From UBA4285 sp050944355 (GTDB lineage Bacteria > Bacillota > Clostridia > Lachnospirales > Lachnospiraceae), in contig JBMNQX010000001.1 in assembly GCA_050944355.1 (NCBI GenBank), forward strand, positions 353,594 to 417,593: a stretch of 64,000 bases of DNA. Reading direction: 5' to 3'. This document shows, piece by piece, positions 8,682-16,571 of the stretch. The first letter of the stretch is position 1; each line of letters starts with the position of its first letter. Both the position numbers and the translations under genes were made by a program. The notes under the pieces were generated by a model, which was given only the letters and a program-made list of their open reading frames with translations, was not told where the DNA came from and did not search any database.

Positions 8682-8712
8682 AAAAAAGCAGGAGCCGGTC
8701 GACTCCTGCTTT
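8682..8712 (-). terminator. Terminator between response regulator and its kinase
   Basis: Perfect 10-bp stem AAAGCAGGAG/CTCCTGCTTT with an 8-base loop and a T6 run on the minus strand, starting 8 bases after the regulator stop codon. It would stop most transcription before the kinase gene. Confidence 0.88.
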
Positions 8713-8719
8713 GTCTGAT

Positions 8720-9403
8720 TCATTTCGTCGGGCTGAATTTATACCCCATGCCCCAGATCGTCTGAATATAATCTCCGCACGGGCCGAGTTTATGGCGAAG
8801 TTTCTTGACGTGCGTGTCAATCGTCCGCGCATCTCCATAGTAATCATAGTTCCAAACATTATTCAGGATTTTCTCGCGCGACAGGGCAACACCGTTATTT
8901 TTCATGAAGTAGTCGAGGAGTTCAAATTCCTTAAAGGAAAGTTCGACTTCTTCGCCGTTGACAAGAACGCGGTGCGCCGTTTTGTCGAGTGTAATTCCGC
9001 CGATTGTAACCGGCTTTCCCTCGGCGTCTGTCGGATACGAACGCCGCAGAAGCGCATCGACACGGGCAGTCAGAATGCGGGGCGAGAAAGGTTTTGAGAT
9101 GTATTCGTCGGCTCCGCAGTTAAATCCGACAATCTCATCATCCTCTTCGCCTTTTGCCGTCAGAATGATAACCGGAACCTTTGACGTCTGTCGGATTTCG
9201 CGGCATACGTCATATCCGTTCATCTTCGGCATCATGACGTCCAGAATTATCAGAGAAATGTCCTTATCGGCATAAAACATATCCAGCGCCTGCTGTCCGT
9301 CTGCCGCCTCAACGACAATATAACCTTTGCGGGCAAGAAAATCGTGCACTAGTTTTCTCATTCGGCTCTCATCGTCTGCAATCAGTACTTTGAAGGTGTC
9401 CAT
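8720..9403 (-). CDS. OmpR/PhoB-family response regulator
   Basis: 227 residues. Receiver domain 1-120 with acidic pocket DDE (10-12), phospho-acceptor Asp in LIILDVMMPKMNGYDV, conserved Thr in ILTAKG and Lys in ISKPFSP; winged-helix DNA-binding domain 130-225 (LSFKEFELLDYF, DARTIDTHVKKLRHKLG). Acts with the kinase 220 bases downstream. Divergent from the DtxR-type gene, sharing a 116-base intergenic region. Confidence 0.93.
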   Translation of the reverse strand: MDTFKVLIADDESRMRKLVHDFLARKGYIVVEAADGQQALDMFYADKDISLIILDVMMPKMNGYDVCREIRQTSKVPVIILTAKGEEDDEIVGFNCGADEYISKPFSPRILTARVDALLRRSYPTDAEGKPVTIGGITLDKTAHRVLVNGEEVELSFKEFELLDYFMKNNGVALSREKILNNVWNYDYYGDARTIDTHVKKLRHKLGPCGDYIQTIWGMGYKFSPTK

Positions 9404-9436
9404 GCTTTTGTTGTTCCCCTTTTCACAATATATATT

Positions 9437-9465
9437 CTTGAACTGCCGGAGTTAAAATGATATAC
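9437..9465 (+). promoter_or_regulatory. Sigma-A promoter of the DtxR-type regulator gene
   Basis: -35 TTGAAC (9437-9442), 17-base spacer, -10 TATACT (9460-9465). The DtxR-like operator starts 5 bases after the -10 box, covering the transcription start. Confidence 0.75.
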
Positions 9466-9469
9466 TCAA

Positions 9470-9488
9470 GTACGGTTAGGCTAACTGA
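9470..9488 (+). promoter_or_regulatory. DtxR/IdeR-type operator
   Basis: TACGGTTAGGCTAACTGAA matches the 19-bp DtxR consensus TTAGGTTAGGCTAACCTAA at 15 positions, including the whole central GGTTAGGCTAAC block. Lying on the transcription start of a DtxR-family gene, it predicts metal-dependent autorepression. Confidence 0.8.
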
Positions 9489-9519
9489 AATTCATTCATC
9501 AAACAGGAGGTAACTTTCG

Positions 9520-9903
9520 ATGCGTACCAGCGAGTCTTCTGAGGATTACCTGGAGAGAATCCTCATGTTAAGCGAGAAACTTCCGGTCGTTCGTTCGGTT
9601 GATATAGCCAATGACATGGGTTATAAAAAATCCAGTGTGAGCGTTGCCATGAAAAATCTCCGTCAGTCCGGAAAGATCACGGTAACACCGGCAGGCTACA
9701 TCTATCTTACACCGGAAGGTAAGAAAATTGCTAGTATGATCTATGAGAGGCACAAATGCTTCAGCAAATGGCTGACGGAACTCGGAGTCGACGAAACTAC
9801 AGCTGCCAACGACGCCTGCCACATGGAACATGCTCTCAGCGAACAGAGCTTTGCCGCAATAAAAAAATACATCGAAAAGCATCCGGCAGCGAAAAATAAA
9901 TAA
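9520..9903 (+). CDS. DtxR/MntR-family metal-dependent transcriptional regulator
   Basis: 127 residues: winged helix-turn-helix (SSEDYLERILML ... VRSVDIANDMGYKKSSVSVA) at ~5-65, then the metal-binding dimerisation domain (ERHKCFSKWLTELGVDETTA, NDACHMEHALS) with the His/Cys/Glu ligands expected for Fe or Mn sensing. No C-terminal SH3-like domain, which is the short MntR-type architecture. Such repressors control iron or manganese uptake (feo, mnt); no transporter is in the window. Strong AGGAGG site 8 bases before ATG. Confidence 0.93.
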   Translation: MRTSESSEDYLERILMLSEKLPVVRSVDIANDMGYKKSSVSVAMKNLRQSGKITVTPAGYIYLTPEGKKIASMIYERHKCFSKWLTELGVDETTAANDACHMEHALSEQSFAAIKKYIEKHPAAKNK

Positions 9904-9921
9904 GCATCCATTCACAAAAAT

Positions 9922-9960
9922 GGCCTGCGCCGAAGAGTCTGACTCTCGCGCAGGCCTCTT
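9922..9960. terminator. Bidirectional terminator
   Basis: GGCCTGCGC/GCGCAGGCC stem extended by AGAGTC/GACTCT, flanked by TCTTT on the right and an A5 run on the left; serves both the DtxR-type gene and the converging BirA-like gene. Confidence 0.85.
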
Positions 9961-9967
9961 TACTGCC

Positions 9968-10786
9968 TTATGTATGAATGATCAGCGAATCGTACAATTT
10001 TTCAAGCGTATCGGCATCCGGCGGCGTTCCCCGCAGTCTGCGGATGAGTTCGCAGGCCAGACGGCTCAATGAACTTCCTGCCTTTCCGTCCGGATACAGT
10101 GATGAGCATCTTGCCTGGAGTTCTCTTGGGAACGTCTCCTGGCGGATACAAAAACTGATTCCGACTCCGATGACGGTCCAGTTCATCTGCCCTGTCTCGG
10201 CGTCTTCCATACCTTCCGTCAGAATTCCGCCGATCTTCCTGCCGTTGTAATACAGATCATTGACAGGACGGATCTGACAATTCAGGGCACACACCGATGA
10301 AATCGCCTGACAGGCGGCATAAGCTCCGAATTTTGTTATGTCCCGGCTGCTCTTGAAAACAGAGGATTCAAAGCGGCGAATCACGCTCAGATAAATACCG
10401 CCTTTGGGTGACCAGAAGCGATGTGTTCCGTGACCGGCACCGTCCGACTGTTCCTTTGCAATGACTGCCGTGCCGTCGGGAGCTCCCTGCAGCGCAAGGA
10501 TTTTGGCTTCCCGGTTCGTCGAATCCGTACTCGCCAGAATCCGAAGAGTTTCCTCTTCCGGGAACTCTTCTCTGAGAATCCGGAAAGAAAGATCACCCGG
10601 ATTGTCAGAAAGCCGGTATCCTCTGTTGGTCACCGCTTCGATATTCTCGCCCTCCTGGCGGAGGGATTGTATCGCTTTCCACACAGAAGTCCGGGATATT
10701 CCCAGCGTTTGCGCAATAGATTCACCCGAAAGGAATCCGCCGTCTTCCTGTTTCAGCAGATTCAGCACGCGCTCTTTTGAATTCAA
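9968..10786 (-). CDS. BirA-like biotin ligase/repressor with divergent catalytic loop
   Basis: 272 residues. N-terminal helix-turn-helix (ESIAQTLGISRTSVWKAIQS, 22-41) plus a biotin-protein ligase domain from ~70. The expected adenylate-binding loop GRGRxGR is replaced by GAGHGTH (116-122), and the KWPND motif reads RPVND (173-177); only SPKGGIYLS and GRKIGGILTE are normal. The C-terminal domain is short compared with about 320 residues in E. coli BirA. It may be a low-activity ligase, mainly a repressor, or act on another cofactor. Neighbour genes give no metabolic hint. Confidence 0.78.
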   Translation of the reverse strand: MNSKERVLNLLKQEDGGFLSGESIAQTLGISRTSVWKAIQSLRQEGENIEAVTNRGYRLSDNPGDLSFRILREEFPEEETLRILASTDSTNREAKILALQGAPDGTAVIAKEQSDGAGHGTHRFWSPKGGIYLSVIRRFESSVFKSSRDITKFGAYAACQAISSVCALNCQIRPVNDLYYNGRKIGGILTEGMEDAETGQMNWTVIGVGISFCIRQETFPRELQARCSSLYPDGKAGSSLSRLACELIRRLRGTPPDADTLEKLYDSLIIHT

Positions 10787-10818
10787 TTCCCATTCTCCTG
10801 TCTGAAATTATTGTGAAC

Positions 10819-11178
10819 TCAGGCGGTTTCTTCCTCTGAATCTGTCTTGCGGCTCCTGGATTTTGTCGCCTTTTTCTTGTCCTTGACCTCTTTCTGAACT
10901 TCTTCGATGTGATCCAGAGCCGTACGGATATTGGCAGACATCTCAGCTTCTTCTTTCTGACGCTCTTCGATCGCTGCCTGAAGGTCTTTTTTTACCATCT
11001 TTTCAACCGCCGGATCTTCGGCCTTGATAAATTTTTCAAAAGCGTCCGGATACTGAAACGTCTTCTCTACATGATCTGTGTCAAATTCAACTGTGAAATA
11101 TCGCTCTTCAACGCTTTTGATTGTACCCTTGCCGAATCTGGCATGCGAAACAGCTGCACCTTTCAGGTCTTCAGCCAT
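10819..11178 (-). CDS. Small tudor-like (SH3-barrel) protein with charged tail
   Basis: 119 residues from an ATG with an AAGGAGG site 6 bases upstream; a longer reading from 11217 lacks one. Residues ~6-45 (VSHARFGKGTIKSVEERYFT, then VEFD) match the beta-barrel found at the C-terminus of UvrD/PcrA helicases, which contacts RNA polymerase. The rest is a highly charged helix (DPAVEKMVKKDLQAAIEERQ) and a basic-then-acidic tail (KKKATKSRSRKTDSEEE). Role unknown; a nucleic-acid or polymerase-associated function is a guess. Confidence 0.65.
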   Translation of the reverse strand: MAEDLKGAAVSHARFGKGTIKSVEERYFTVEFDTDHVEKTFQYPDAFEKFIKAEDPAVEKMVKKDLQAAIEERQKEEAEMSANIRTALDHIEEVQKEVKDKKKATKSRSRKTDSEEETA

Positions 11179-11321
11179 ATAAGCCTCCTTCTTCAAAATA
11201 TTCTTCTTTCCGTTCAAACTAATTCTATTTTATTATAGCAGAAAATAGTGACAAAAGCATAAAAATGTACATTTTGCACGATTTTGAAAGCTATATGAAC
11301 CATCCTGACAGATGACTGTTA

Positions 11322-11360
11322 AAAGATAATCATGACAAATGAAAAGGCTGGATTATCTTT
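11322..11360 (-). terminator. Possible terminator of the surface protein gene
   Basis: AAAGATAAT/ATTATCTTT stem with a 21-base loop that overlaps the stop codon; only a short T run follows. The loop contains one of the TGACAAATG repeats described in the findings. Confidence 0.4.
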
Positions 11361-14300
11361 CAGTTTTTCTTTTTCCTGTCACAAGAAGTACTGCCAGTGA
11401 TGCTGAGAATATCGTCAGAAGAAGCCACAGCCCTGTCGAGGATGTATCTCCGGTGTTGACAGATGTCGTATCCGTCGTTTCCGGTGTTGTCGTTGTTTCC
11501 GATGTTGTCGTCGACTCTGCAGGTGTTTCTGTCGGTTTTTCAGGTGTTTCCGTCGGCGTGGTGGTTTCACCTGCCGGCTTCTTCGTGTTCGTCACAGTCC
11601 AGACATTTCCTTCATGTGCAGCGGAAACTTCATAACCGTCCGGAACATTCACTTCCTCGACGGTGTATTCCTGCCCCGCTTCCAGAGCATTCCAGCTATA
11701 GCTCCAGCCGTTGTCATCACTCAGTGTCACCGGATCGCCTTCCGGCTCGCCGTTCTTCTTCAGCTGAATCTGAACAGAATCCGGTCTCGTGGACGCATCA
11801 TCATTTTTCCAGATCTTGTTGACGGTGACTGTCGTGGTTTCTGGTTCTTCCGGCAGTTTTGTATTTGTCACGGTCCAGACATTGTCTTCGTGTGTGACGG
11901 AATCCGTATAACCGTTTGGAACATTTACTTCTTCAACAGTGTATGTCTGTTCTGCTTCAAGATAATTCCATGTGAAGCTCCAGTCATCATCTTCAGTGAG
12001 CGTCACCGGATCACCTTCCGGCTGACCGTTCTTATACAGCTGCATCTGTACAGAATTCGGACGCGTGTCTTCCGAATCGCCGGTCCAGATTTTGTTGACG
12101 GTTATCTCGGTATCGTTATTTTCGCAGAAAACGGAAATATCTATATGAGCAGCAATCGTTCCGGTCTGATTTGTAATGGTCGGTGTAAAGCCCTGGCTTT
12201 CCGACTCTTCAACCGTGTAGCTCGTTCCCATCGGAAGGCCGTCAATTTCAAGCGTCTCGCCGTGTTTCAGAGAAAATTCCAGCTTGCCGTCTGCAACCGT
12301 CACTGTTTCATCGTCCGGGTCTCCCGAATATTCAAAGGCACCGAGACTTTCATTGTAGACACCGTCTGTGTACAGTTTGGCGGTATAGACATTGTTCACA
12401 TCGACATCGTCGTTGCTCAGCGTCAGAACAAATTGGAATTCTTTTTCTGACTGCTGCGGAAGGTCTTCTTCCGGCACGATGAGTCTCTTGGCTATGGAAA
12501 GACTGCCGGTCGGGAAGTTCCTGCCCGTCACATCGATGATATCGACGGAATCGGACTCTGTGTACCTGGCTGCTTCCAGTTTGCCGTCAATTCCGGGATT
12601 ATTGTTATACGTCCCGGTGCTGACCGTTTCATCCCCAAATGCAGGCATATACCGATACTCGATGACAAATGAGTCATCTTCCAGAATCTCTTTCACATTG
12701 TATTCACAGCCGTCCGGAAGACCGATCGCGAGCACTTCGCCGGCTTTCAGGGTGATTTCCGCGTACCCGGTTTCATCAAACTCAATCGTCTCATTTGTGC
12801 TGCTGTAAGAAACCGTGCCGTCATCCTGCTTCTTGCCGCGAACCGCATCGAAGCTCTTGCCAAACAGAGAACTATCCTTCAGCTGGATGCCGAACGTATA
12901 ATCTTTGCTGCGGTCAGCTTCTGAAGCGTCGTCCGGCAGATCCTTGCTGATCGTCGCCGCCGGAATTACGACTGTGTACCAGAGTTCTTTGGTGTTCTGA
13001 GCTTCTTCCTCTGACTGAATTACATCGCGGCCTTCTGCATTTTGCAGATGATCCCATGAGTAATTCATATTTGGTGCCCGGCTCAGCATATCGTAGCCTT
13101 GATCATCAGGTCCTGTCATTGAATATACAGAATCATCCGGAGGATACGGGAACATTTCATTTAATTCGGGATCGTCTGAATAATCCGTATCCGACGATGC
13201 GCTCAACAGTTTTATATCTGAAGACCAGCTTGCTGCCTGAGAATCTGTCTGCAGTGTATTTACGCTCAGCTGCTCCGCTTCTTCATCCCAGCCCCCGAAA
13301 TCGGCATCCCAGCTGTCGCCGACAGATGGTTTTGCCATTACAGGTAAATTATTATAGCCAAGTACATATTCATAAAGGCAGTAATAGCTGCCATATACCC
13401 TTGCCTTCGCTGTATAATACGTTCCAGCTTTTGCGTTTTCAGATACGGTAATACCCGGCACATTGAGGGTGACTTTTTCGTTCAATATATCATTTAATTT
13501 GGAATAAACATATTCTTTGCTGCAGGATTGCAAGGATATATAACCATAATCTTTTAATGTTGCTATACACTGAATAGTTGTGGAGCCATCCTGATTGTGA
13601 ACAATCTTAACCGTTTCACGGTTTTTATAATCATCCAATGACCAGTTGAGAAAGTCCGGGCCATCGACTTCTAATTCTATATTATCTTTTTGCGATTCAT
13701 CATATGTGAGCCCTTCCGGAATGGTAAGTTCAAAGACAAGATAATCCGTCACATCGCCTATTATCCATGAATCAAAGAATGGCGGTCTAACTGCTGCCCC
13801 GATGTCACTCAATTTTTTCAGCACTGTATCAGAGCAGACAGCATCGCCCAGGGGATACATATCAAGATAATAGTGATAGAAAACCTGCGCTTCTGCTTCT
13901 GAGCTGGCATCAATCTGATATGTGATTTCATCGCCATGCTGAACAGCCGTGACTTTATCGCTCTCAGTGTTCAGTGATGATTCAACGCCGTCATGCGTCA
14001 CAGATGCTTTCAGATCCGAATCGGACGCTGAAACATATTGCGGTTCTGTACTTTCTTTGACCACATCATATGAGCGGGTGCAATCCGGGGTATAGAGCGT
14101 AATGTCATATGACTGACCATCTACTGTAAATTTGTACTCATAAGTAAAAACAGGCCTGATCTGCAATACACCGGTATAATCCGGGTTAAATCCGCGAAAA
14201 ACTGTTCCGGTATGCATCTCGATCGAGCCGATATCCTGAAGTGTATATACGGAATCGCTTGAATTATCCCACGTCAAATCATATTCTTGTTTAAGCACAC

Positions 14301-15228
14301 TTGCTGTTTCAGTCAGTTCACCCGCTGTTTGCGAGCTGAAAGACTGAGGTTCAAACGAAATATCCCAATACGGCTGATCCTCTTCAGCCGACTCTGTCAG
14401 AAAATCTGCCGGTTCTCCATTGGCGTCGAGATAATCGATTTCCATGGTAAATTTTGCAGAAAGATCTTTTATTTCTGTTTCTTCACTCCAATTCAGGTCT
14501 TCACCCCAGGCAATTATTTCATCAGTAAAACTGTCATATAAATGAGACGTAGTTCCCGCCATGAAATTGCATCCATCCGGGTCACTGCTGCTGACGATAT
14601 TCCTGGCGAGTATGTAATCAAGAAAGCCGTTGTTTTCTTCCTGATTATTCAGGGGTGAATAAAATGTAGACAACGTGCAATATGAAACCACCCGGCTTGG
14701 ATCATCTGTCCAATTCCACGAAGGATCGTCATTGAGACTGACCGTTCGGGAAGTTGTCGCAACAGTCTGGCCGTAATTGACTGTAAAATATCCCAGATTT
14801 AACTGGGAACTGTCTGTGACAGTATCATTCGCAAGAGCAGGCTCAGGTGCGGCTTTGGACAGCGCTGCAGCCGTAGAATTATTCTCATTTGTCAGCGCCT
14901 CTGACTCTTCTGTGGAAACGGCTTCTGTTTCCGTCTTCTGTACATCCGCCGTCTCAGTTTCCGATTCAGTCAGAGCATCAGATTCTGTGTTTATATCGGA
15001 AATTTCGTCCTCAGCCGGGACGACCGGGATTTCAGAAGACTCATCAATAGTCTCATCTGTTTCCAGACTATTTTCTTCTTCTTTACTTTCAGTGGATACA
15101 ATTGTTTCCGAAGTCTCTTCGGTCGTGATAACCGAACTCATCTCCCCGGCAAGTGCCGTTACACTTTGCGCAAACAAAGAAATAACAAGTGCAAGCGTCG
15201 CCAGGCGCGGCAATAATCTTCTTTTCAT
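11353..15228 (-). CDS. Giant cell-surface protein with Cna_B repeats and sortase-type anchor
   Basis: 1291 residues from the ATG at 15228, which has a GGGGAGA site; an in-frame reading 11 codons longer lacks one. Signal peptide KRRLLPRLATLALVISLFA, then a Glu/Thr/Ser-rich region (~30-130), a large beta-rich region (~140-760) without recognised domains, a SpaA/Cna_B-like module starting LWYTVVIPAATISKDLP, another starting GSLSIAKRLIVPEEDLP, and two near-identical ~85-residue Cna_B repeats (VNKIW ... TYTVEEVNVPNGY; EYTVEEVNVPDGY). A Thr/Glu/Pro linker precedes SVNTGD, a hydrophobic span and KRKTER, an LPXTG-like anchor variant. Probably an adhesin or pilin-like wall protein. Its 5' two thirds are more AT-rich than the neighbours. 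Confidence 0.87.
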   Translation of the reverse strand: MKRRLLPRLATLALVISLFAQSVTALAGEMSSVITTEETSETIVSTESKEEENSLETDETIDESSEIPVVPAEDEISDINTESDALTESETETADVQKTETEAVSTEESEALTNENNSTAAALSKAAPEPALANDTVTDSSQLNLGYFTVNYGQTVATTSRTVSLNDDPSWNWTDDPSRVVSYCTLSTFYSPLNNQEENNGFLDYILARNIVSSSDPDGCNFMAGTTSHLYDSFTDEIIAWGEDLNWSEETEIKDLSAKFTMEIDYLDANGEPADFLTESAEEDQPYWDISFEPQSFSSQTAGELTETASVLKQEYDLTWDNSSDSVYTLQDIGSIEMHTGTVFRGFNPDYTGVLQIRPVFTYEYKFTVDGQSYDITLYTPDCTRSYDVVKESTEPQYVSASDSDLKASVTHDGVESSLNTESDKVTAVQHGDEITYQIDASSEAEAQVFYHYYLDMYPLGDAVCSDTVLKKLSDIGAAVRPPFFDSWIIGDVTDYLVFELTIPEGLTYDESQKDNIELEVDGPDFLNWSLDDYKNRETVKIVHNQDGSTTIQCIATLKDYGYISLQSCSKEYVYSKLNDILNEKVTLNVPGITVSENAKAGTYYTAKARVYGSYYCLYEYVLGYNNLPVMAKPSVGDSWDADFGGWDEEAEQLSVNTLQTDSQAASWSSDIKLLSASSDTDYSDDPELNEMFPYPPDDSVYSMTGPDDQGYDMLSRAPNMNYSWDHLQNAEGRDVIQSEEEAQNTKELWYTVVIPAATISKDLPDDASEADRSKDYTFGIQLKDSSLFGKSFDAVRGKKQDDGTVSYSSTNETIEFDETGYAEITLKAGEVLAIGLPDGCEYNVKEILEDDSFVIEYRYMPAFGDETVSTGTYNNNPGIDGKLEAARYTESDSVDIIDVTGRNFPTGSLSIAKRLIVPEEDLPQQSEKEFQFVLTLSNDDVDVNNVYTAKLYTDGVYNESLGAFEYSGDPDDETVTVADGKLEFSLKHGETLEIDGLPMGTSYTVEESESQGFTPTITNQTGTIAAHIDISVFCENNDTEITVNKIWTGDSEDTRPNSVQMQLYKNGQPEGDPVTLTEDDDWSFTWNYLEAEQTYTVEEVNVPNGYTDSVTHEDNVWTVTNTKLPEEPETTTVTVNKIWKNDDASTRPDSVQIQLKKNGEPEGDPVTLSDDNGWSYSWNALEAGQEYTVEEVNVPDGYEVSAAHEGNVWTVTNTKKPAGETTTPTETPEKPTETPAESTTTSETTTTPETTDTTSVNTGDTSSTGLWLLLTIFSASLAVLLVTGKRKTER

Positions 15229-15294
15229 GATTATTCTCCCCATATGCCAAGTCTGTGACAATATACATTTTATAAATAACTTAGTGTTATTTTG

Positions 15295-15322
15295 ATTATA
15301 AACTTTGATTCTTTCTGAGCAA
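15295..15322 (-). promoter_or_regulatory. Probable promoter of the surface protein gene
   Basis: -35 TTGCTC (15317-15322), 16-base spacer, -10 TATAAT (15295-15300) on the minus strand. Just downstream, AAATAAC/GTTATTT (about 15275-15293) forms an inverted repeat that could be an operator. Confidence 0.5.
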
Positions 15323-15355
15323 CTTCAATTTTTCTGGAGTTTATTATATGCCCAA

Positions 15356-15796
15356 TTATGTCAATATTCCATCAACTGCATGCCATCTCATCCGACATTC
15401 CGTATGTCCGGTGGCCGGATCAACAGTTTTCTCAACAATTTCAAAACCGTGCCTGCTATAAAACTGTACCGCTTTCGGATTTTCCTGATAGACATCCAGT
15501 TCCAGGTTCTCTCTGATGCTCTTTGCGTGTCTGATGAGTTCGGATCCGATTCCTTTGCCCCTGGCTGTCTTTTCAACAAACAACCCCTCGATATAATTTT
15601 CAACAAGTCCGATAAATCCCCGTATTTGATCATTTTCGACCGAGACAAATACGTCCGCGTTCAAAATCGTATTTTTCACAGATTCATAGTTGCATTCCCA
15701 ATATTCCGCCGGGATGAACGCATGAGCTTCCCTGTTGGAAGCCAGCCAGATCGACATGACACTGTCGATTTCGCTTTTCTTTAACTTCCTGATCAT
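15356..15796 (-). CDS. GNAT family N-acetyltransferase
   Basis: 146 residues read from the ATG at 15796, preceded by GAAGG; a GTG five codons earlier (15811) overlaps the TetR stop codon as GTGA and is an alternative. Family-typical opening MIRKLKKSEIDSVMSIWL, acetyl-CoA loop VEKTARGKGIGSELIRHAKS, and YSRHGFEIVEK near the end. The acceptor is unknown. Co-transcribed with the TetR gene upstream, so it is likely under its control. Confidence 0.85.
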   Translation of the reverse strand: MIRKLKKSEIDSVMSIWLASNREAHAFIPAEYWECNYESVKNTILNADVFVSVENDQIRGFIGLVENYIEGLFVEKTARGKGIGSELIRHAKSIRENLELDVYQENPKAVQFYSRHGFEIVEKTVDPATGHTECRMRWHAVDGILT

Positions 15797-15807
15797 TTTA
15801 TTTGCCT

Positions 15808-16326
15808 TCACGTATACTGTTTCTCTACAATGGCATATAGAATGTCACCCAGTTCCCGCGGCTTATTTTTACACCCACCGTCAAGCCATTCCCGGATCAC
15901 GCCGATCACGCCATAGTAATTGTACTGATAAGACACCGCAAATGTTTTCGCGTCGTATGTTCCTCTCTGTATCAGAATTTCCTTCATTTCATCATACATT
16001 TTCCGGACAGTATTCCGGATGTATCTGCTTTCCAGATGCGAATCAAAGAATTCCCGGTAAAACGGCTGGTTCTGATAAATGATCTCGAGAAGCCTGTAAC
16101 GGTCATTCTCGAGATCATGATCGTGAAAAGCAGATTCCGTGAGCTGCTCTTCGAGTTTTTCGAACAGATCATAGACGTCCTGATAGTTTCTGTAAAAAGT
16201 ACTGCGGTTGATATCCGCCATTTCACACAACTCTTTCACCGTTATCTCTGACAAATGTTTCTTCTCCAGAAGTTTGTACAGAGAATCTTTGATAACCATT
16301 TGCGTATACGCCGTTCTTCTGTCCAT
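15808..16326 (-). CDS. TetR/AcrR-family transcriptional regulator
   Basis: 172 residues. N-terminal helix-turn-helix LSEITVKELCEMADINRSTF and YRNYQD, typical TetR; the all-helical C-terminal ligand domain ends with REWLDGGCKNKPRELGDILY. It is divergent from the reductase gene across a 245-base region containing promoter and inverted repeat, so it probably represses that gene and itself. Ligand unknown. Confidence 0.88.
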   Translation of the reverse strand: MDRRTAYTQMVIKDSLYKLLEKKHLSEITVKELCEMADINRSTFYRNYQDVYDLFEKLEEQLTESAFHDHDLENDRYRLLEIIYQNQPFYREFFDSHLESRYIRNTVRKMYDEMKEILIQRGTYDAKTFAVSYQYNYYGVIGVIREWLDGGCKNKPRELGDILYAIVEKQYT

Positions 16327-16440
16327 ACCTTTCTCCTGTTTTGCTGCCGCTTAAATTTGAAATGAGAAACGCTTCCTGATTCGCGACAATTCATCTGAAT
16401 CTGATGCATAAGAATCATTTGTCATTTGATTGATGCTTGT

Positions 16441-16520
16441 TTTCATCTCATATTAAAGATTACTATACAAGAGAAAGATGTGCAACACATGATGCATTTC
16501 TGAAGTATCGAATTTCAGAA
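16441..16520 (+). promoter_or_regulatory. Promoter and possible operator of the reductase gene
   Basis: -35 TTTCAT (16441-16446), 17-base spacer, -10 TATACA (16464-16469). Some 30 bases downstream, TTCTGAA (16498-16504) and TTCAGAA (16514-16520) form an inverted repeat suited to a TetR dimer. The assignment to the neighbouring TetR protein is inference. Confidence 0.45.
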
Positions 16521-16571
16521 TAACCAAATAGCGAAATGGACATCAGGATTTCAGATATAAGGAGATCAGAA

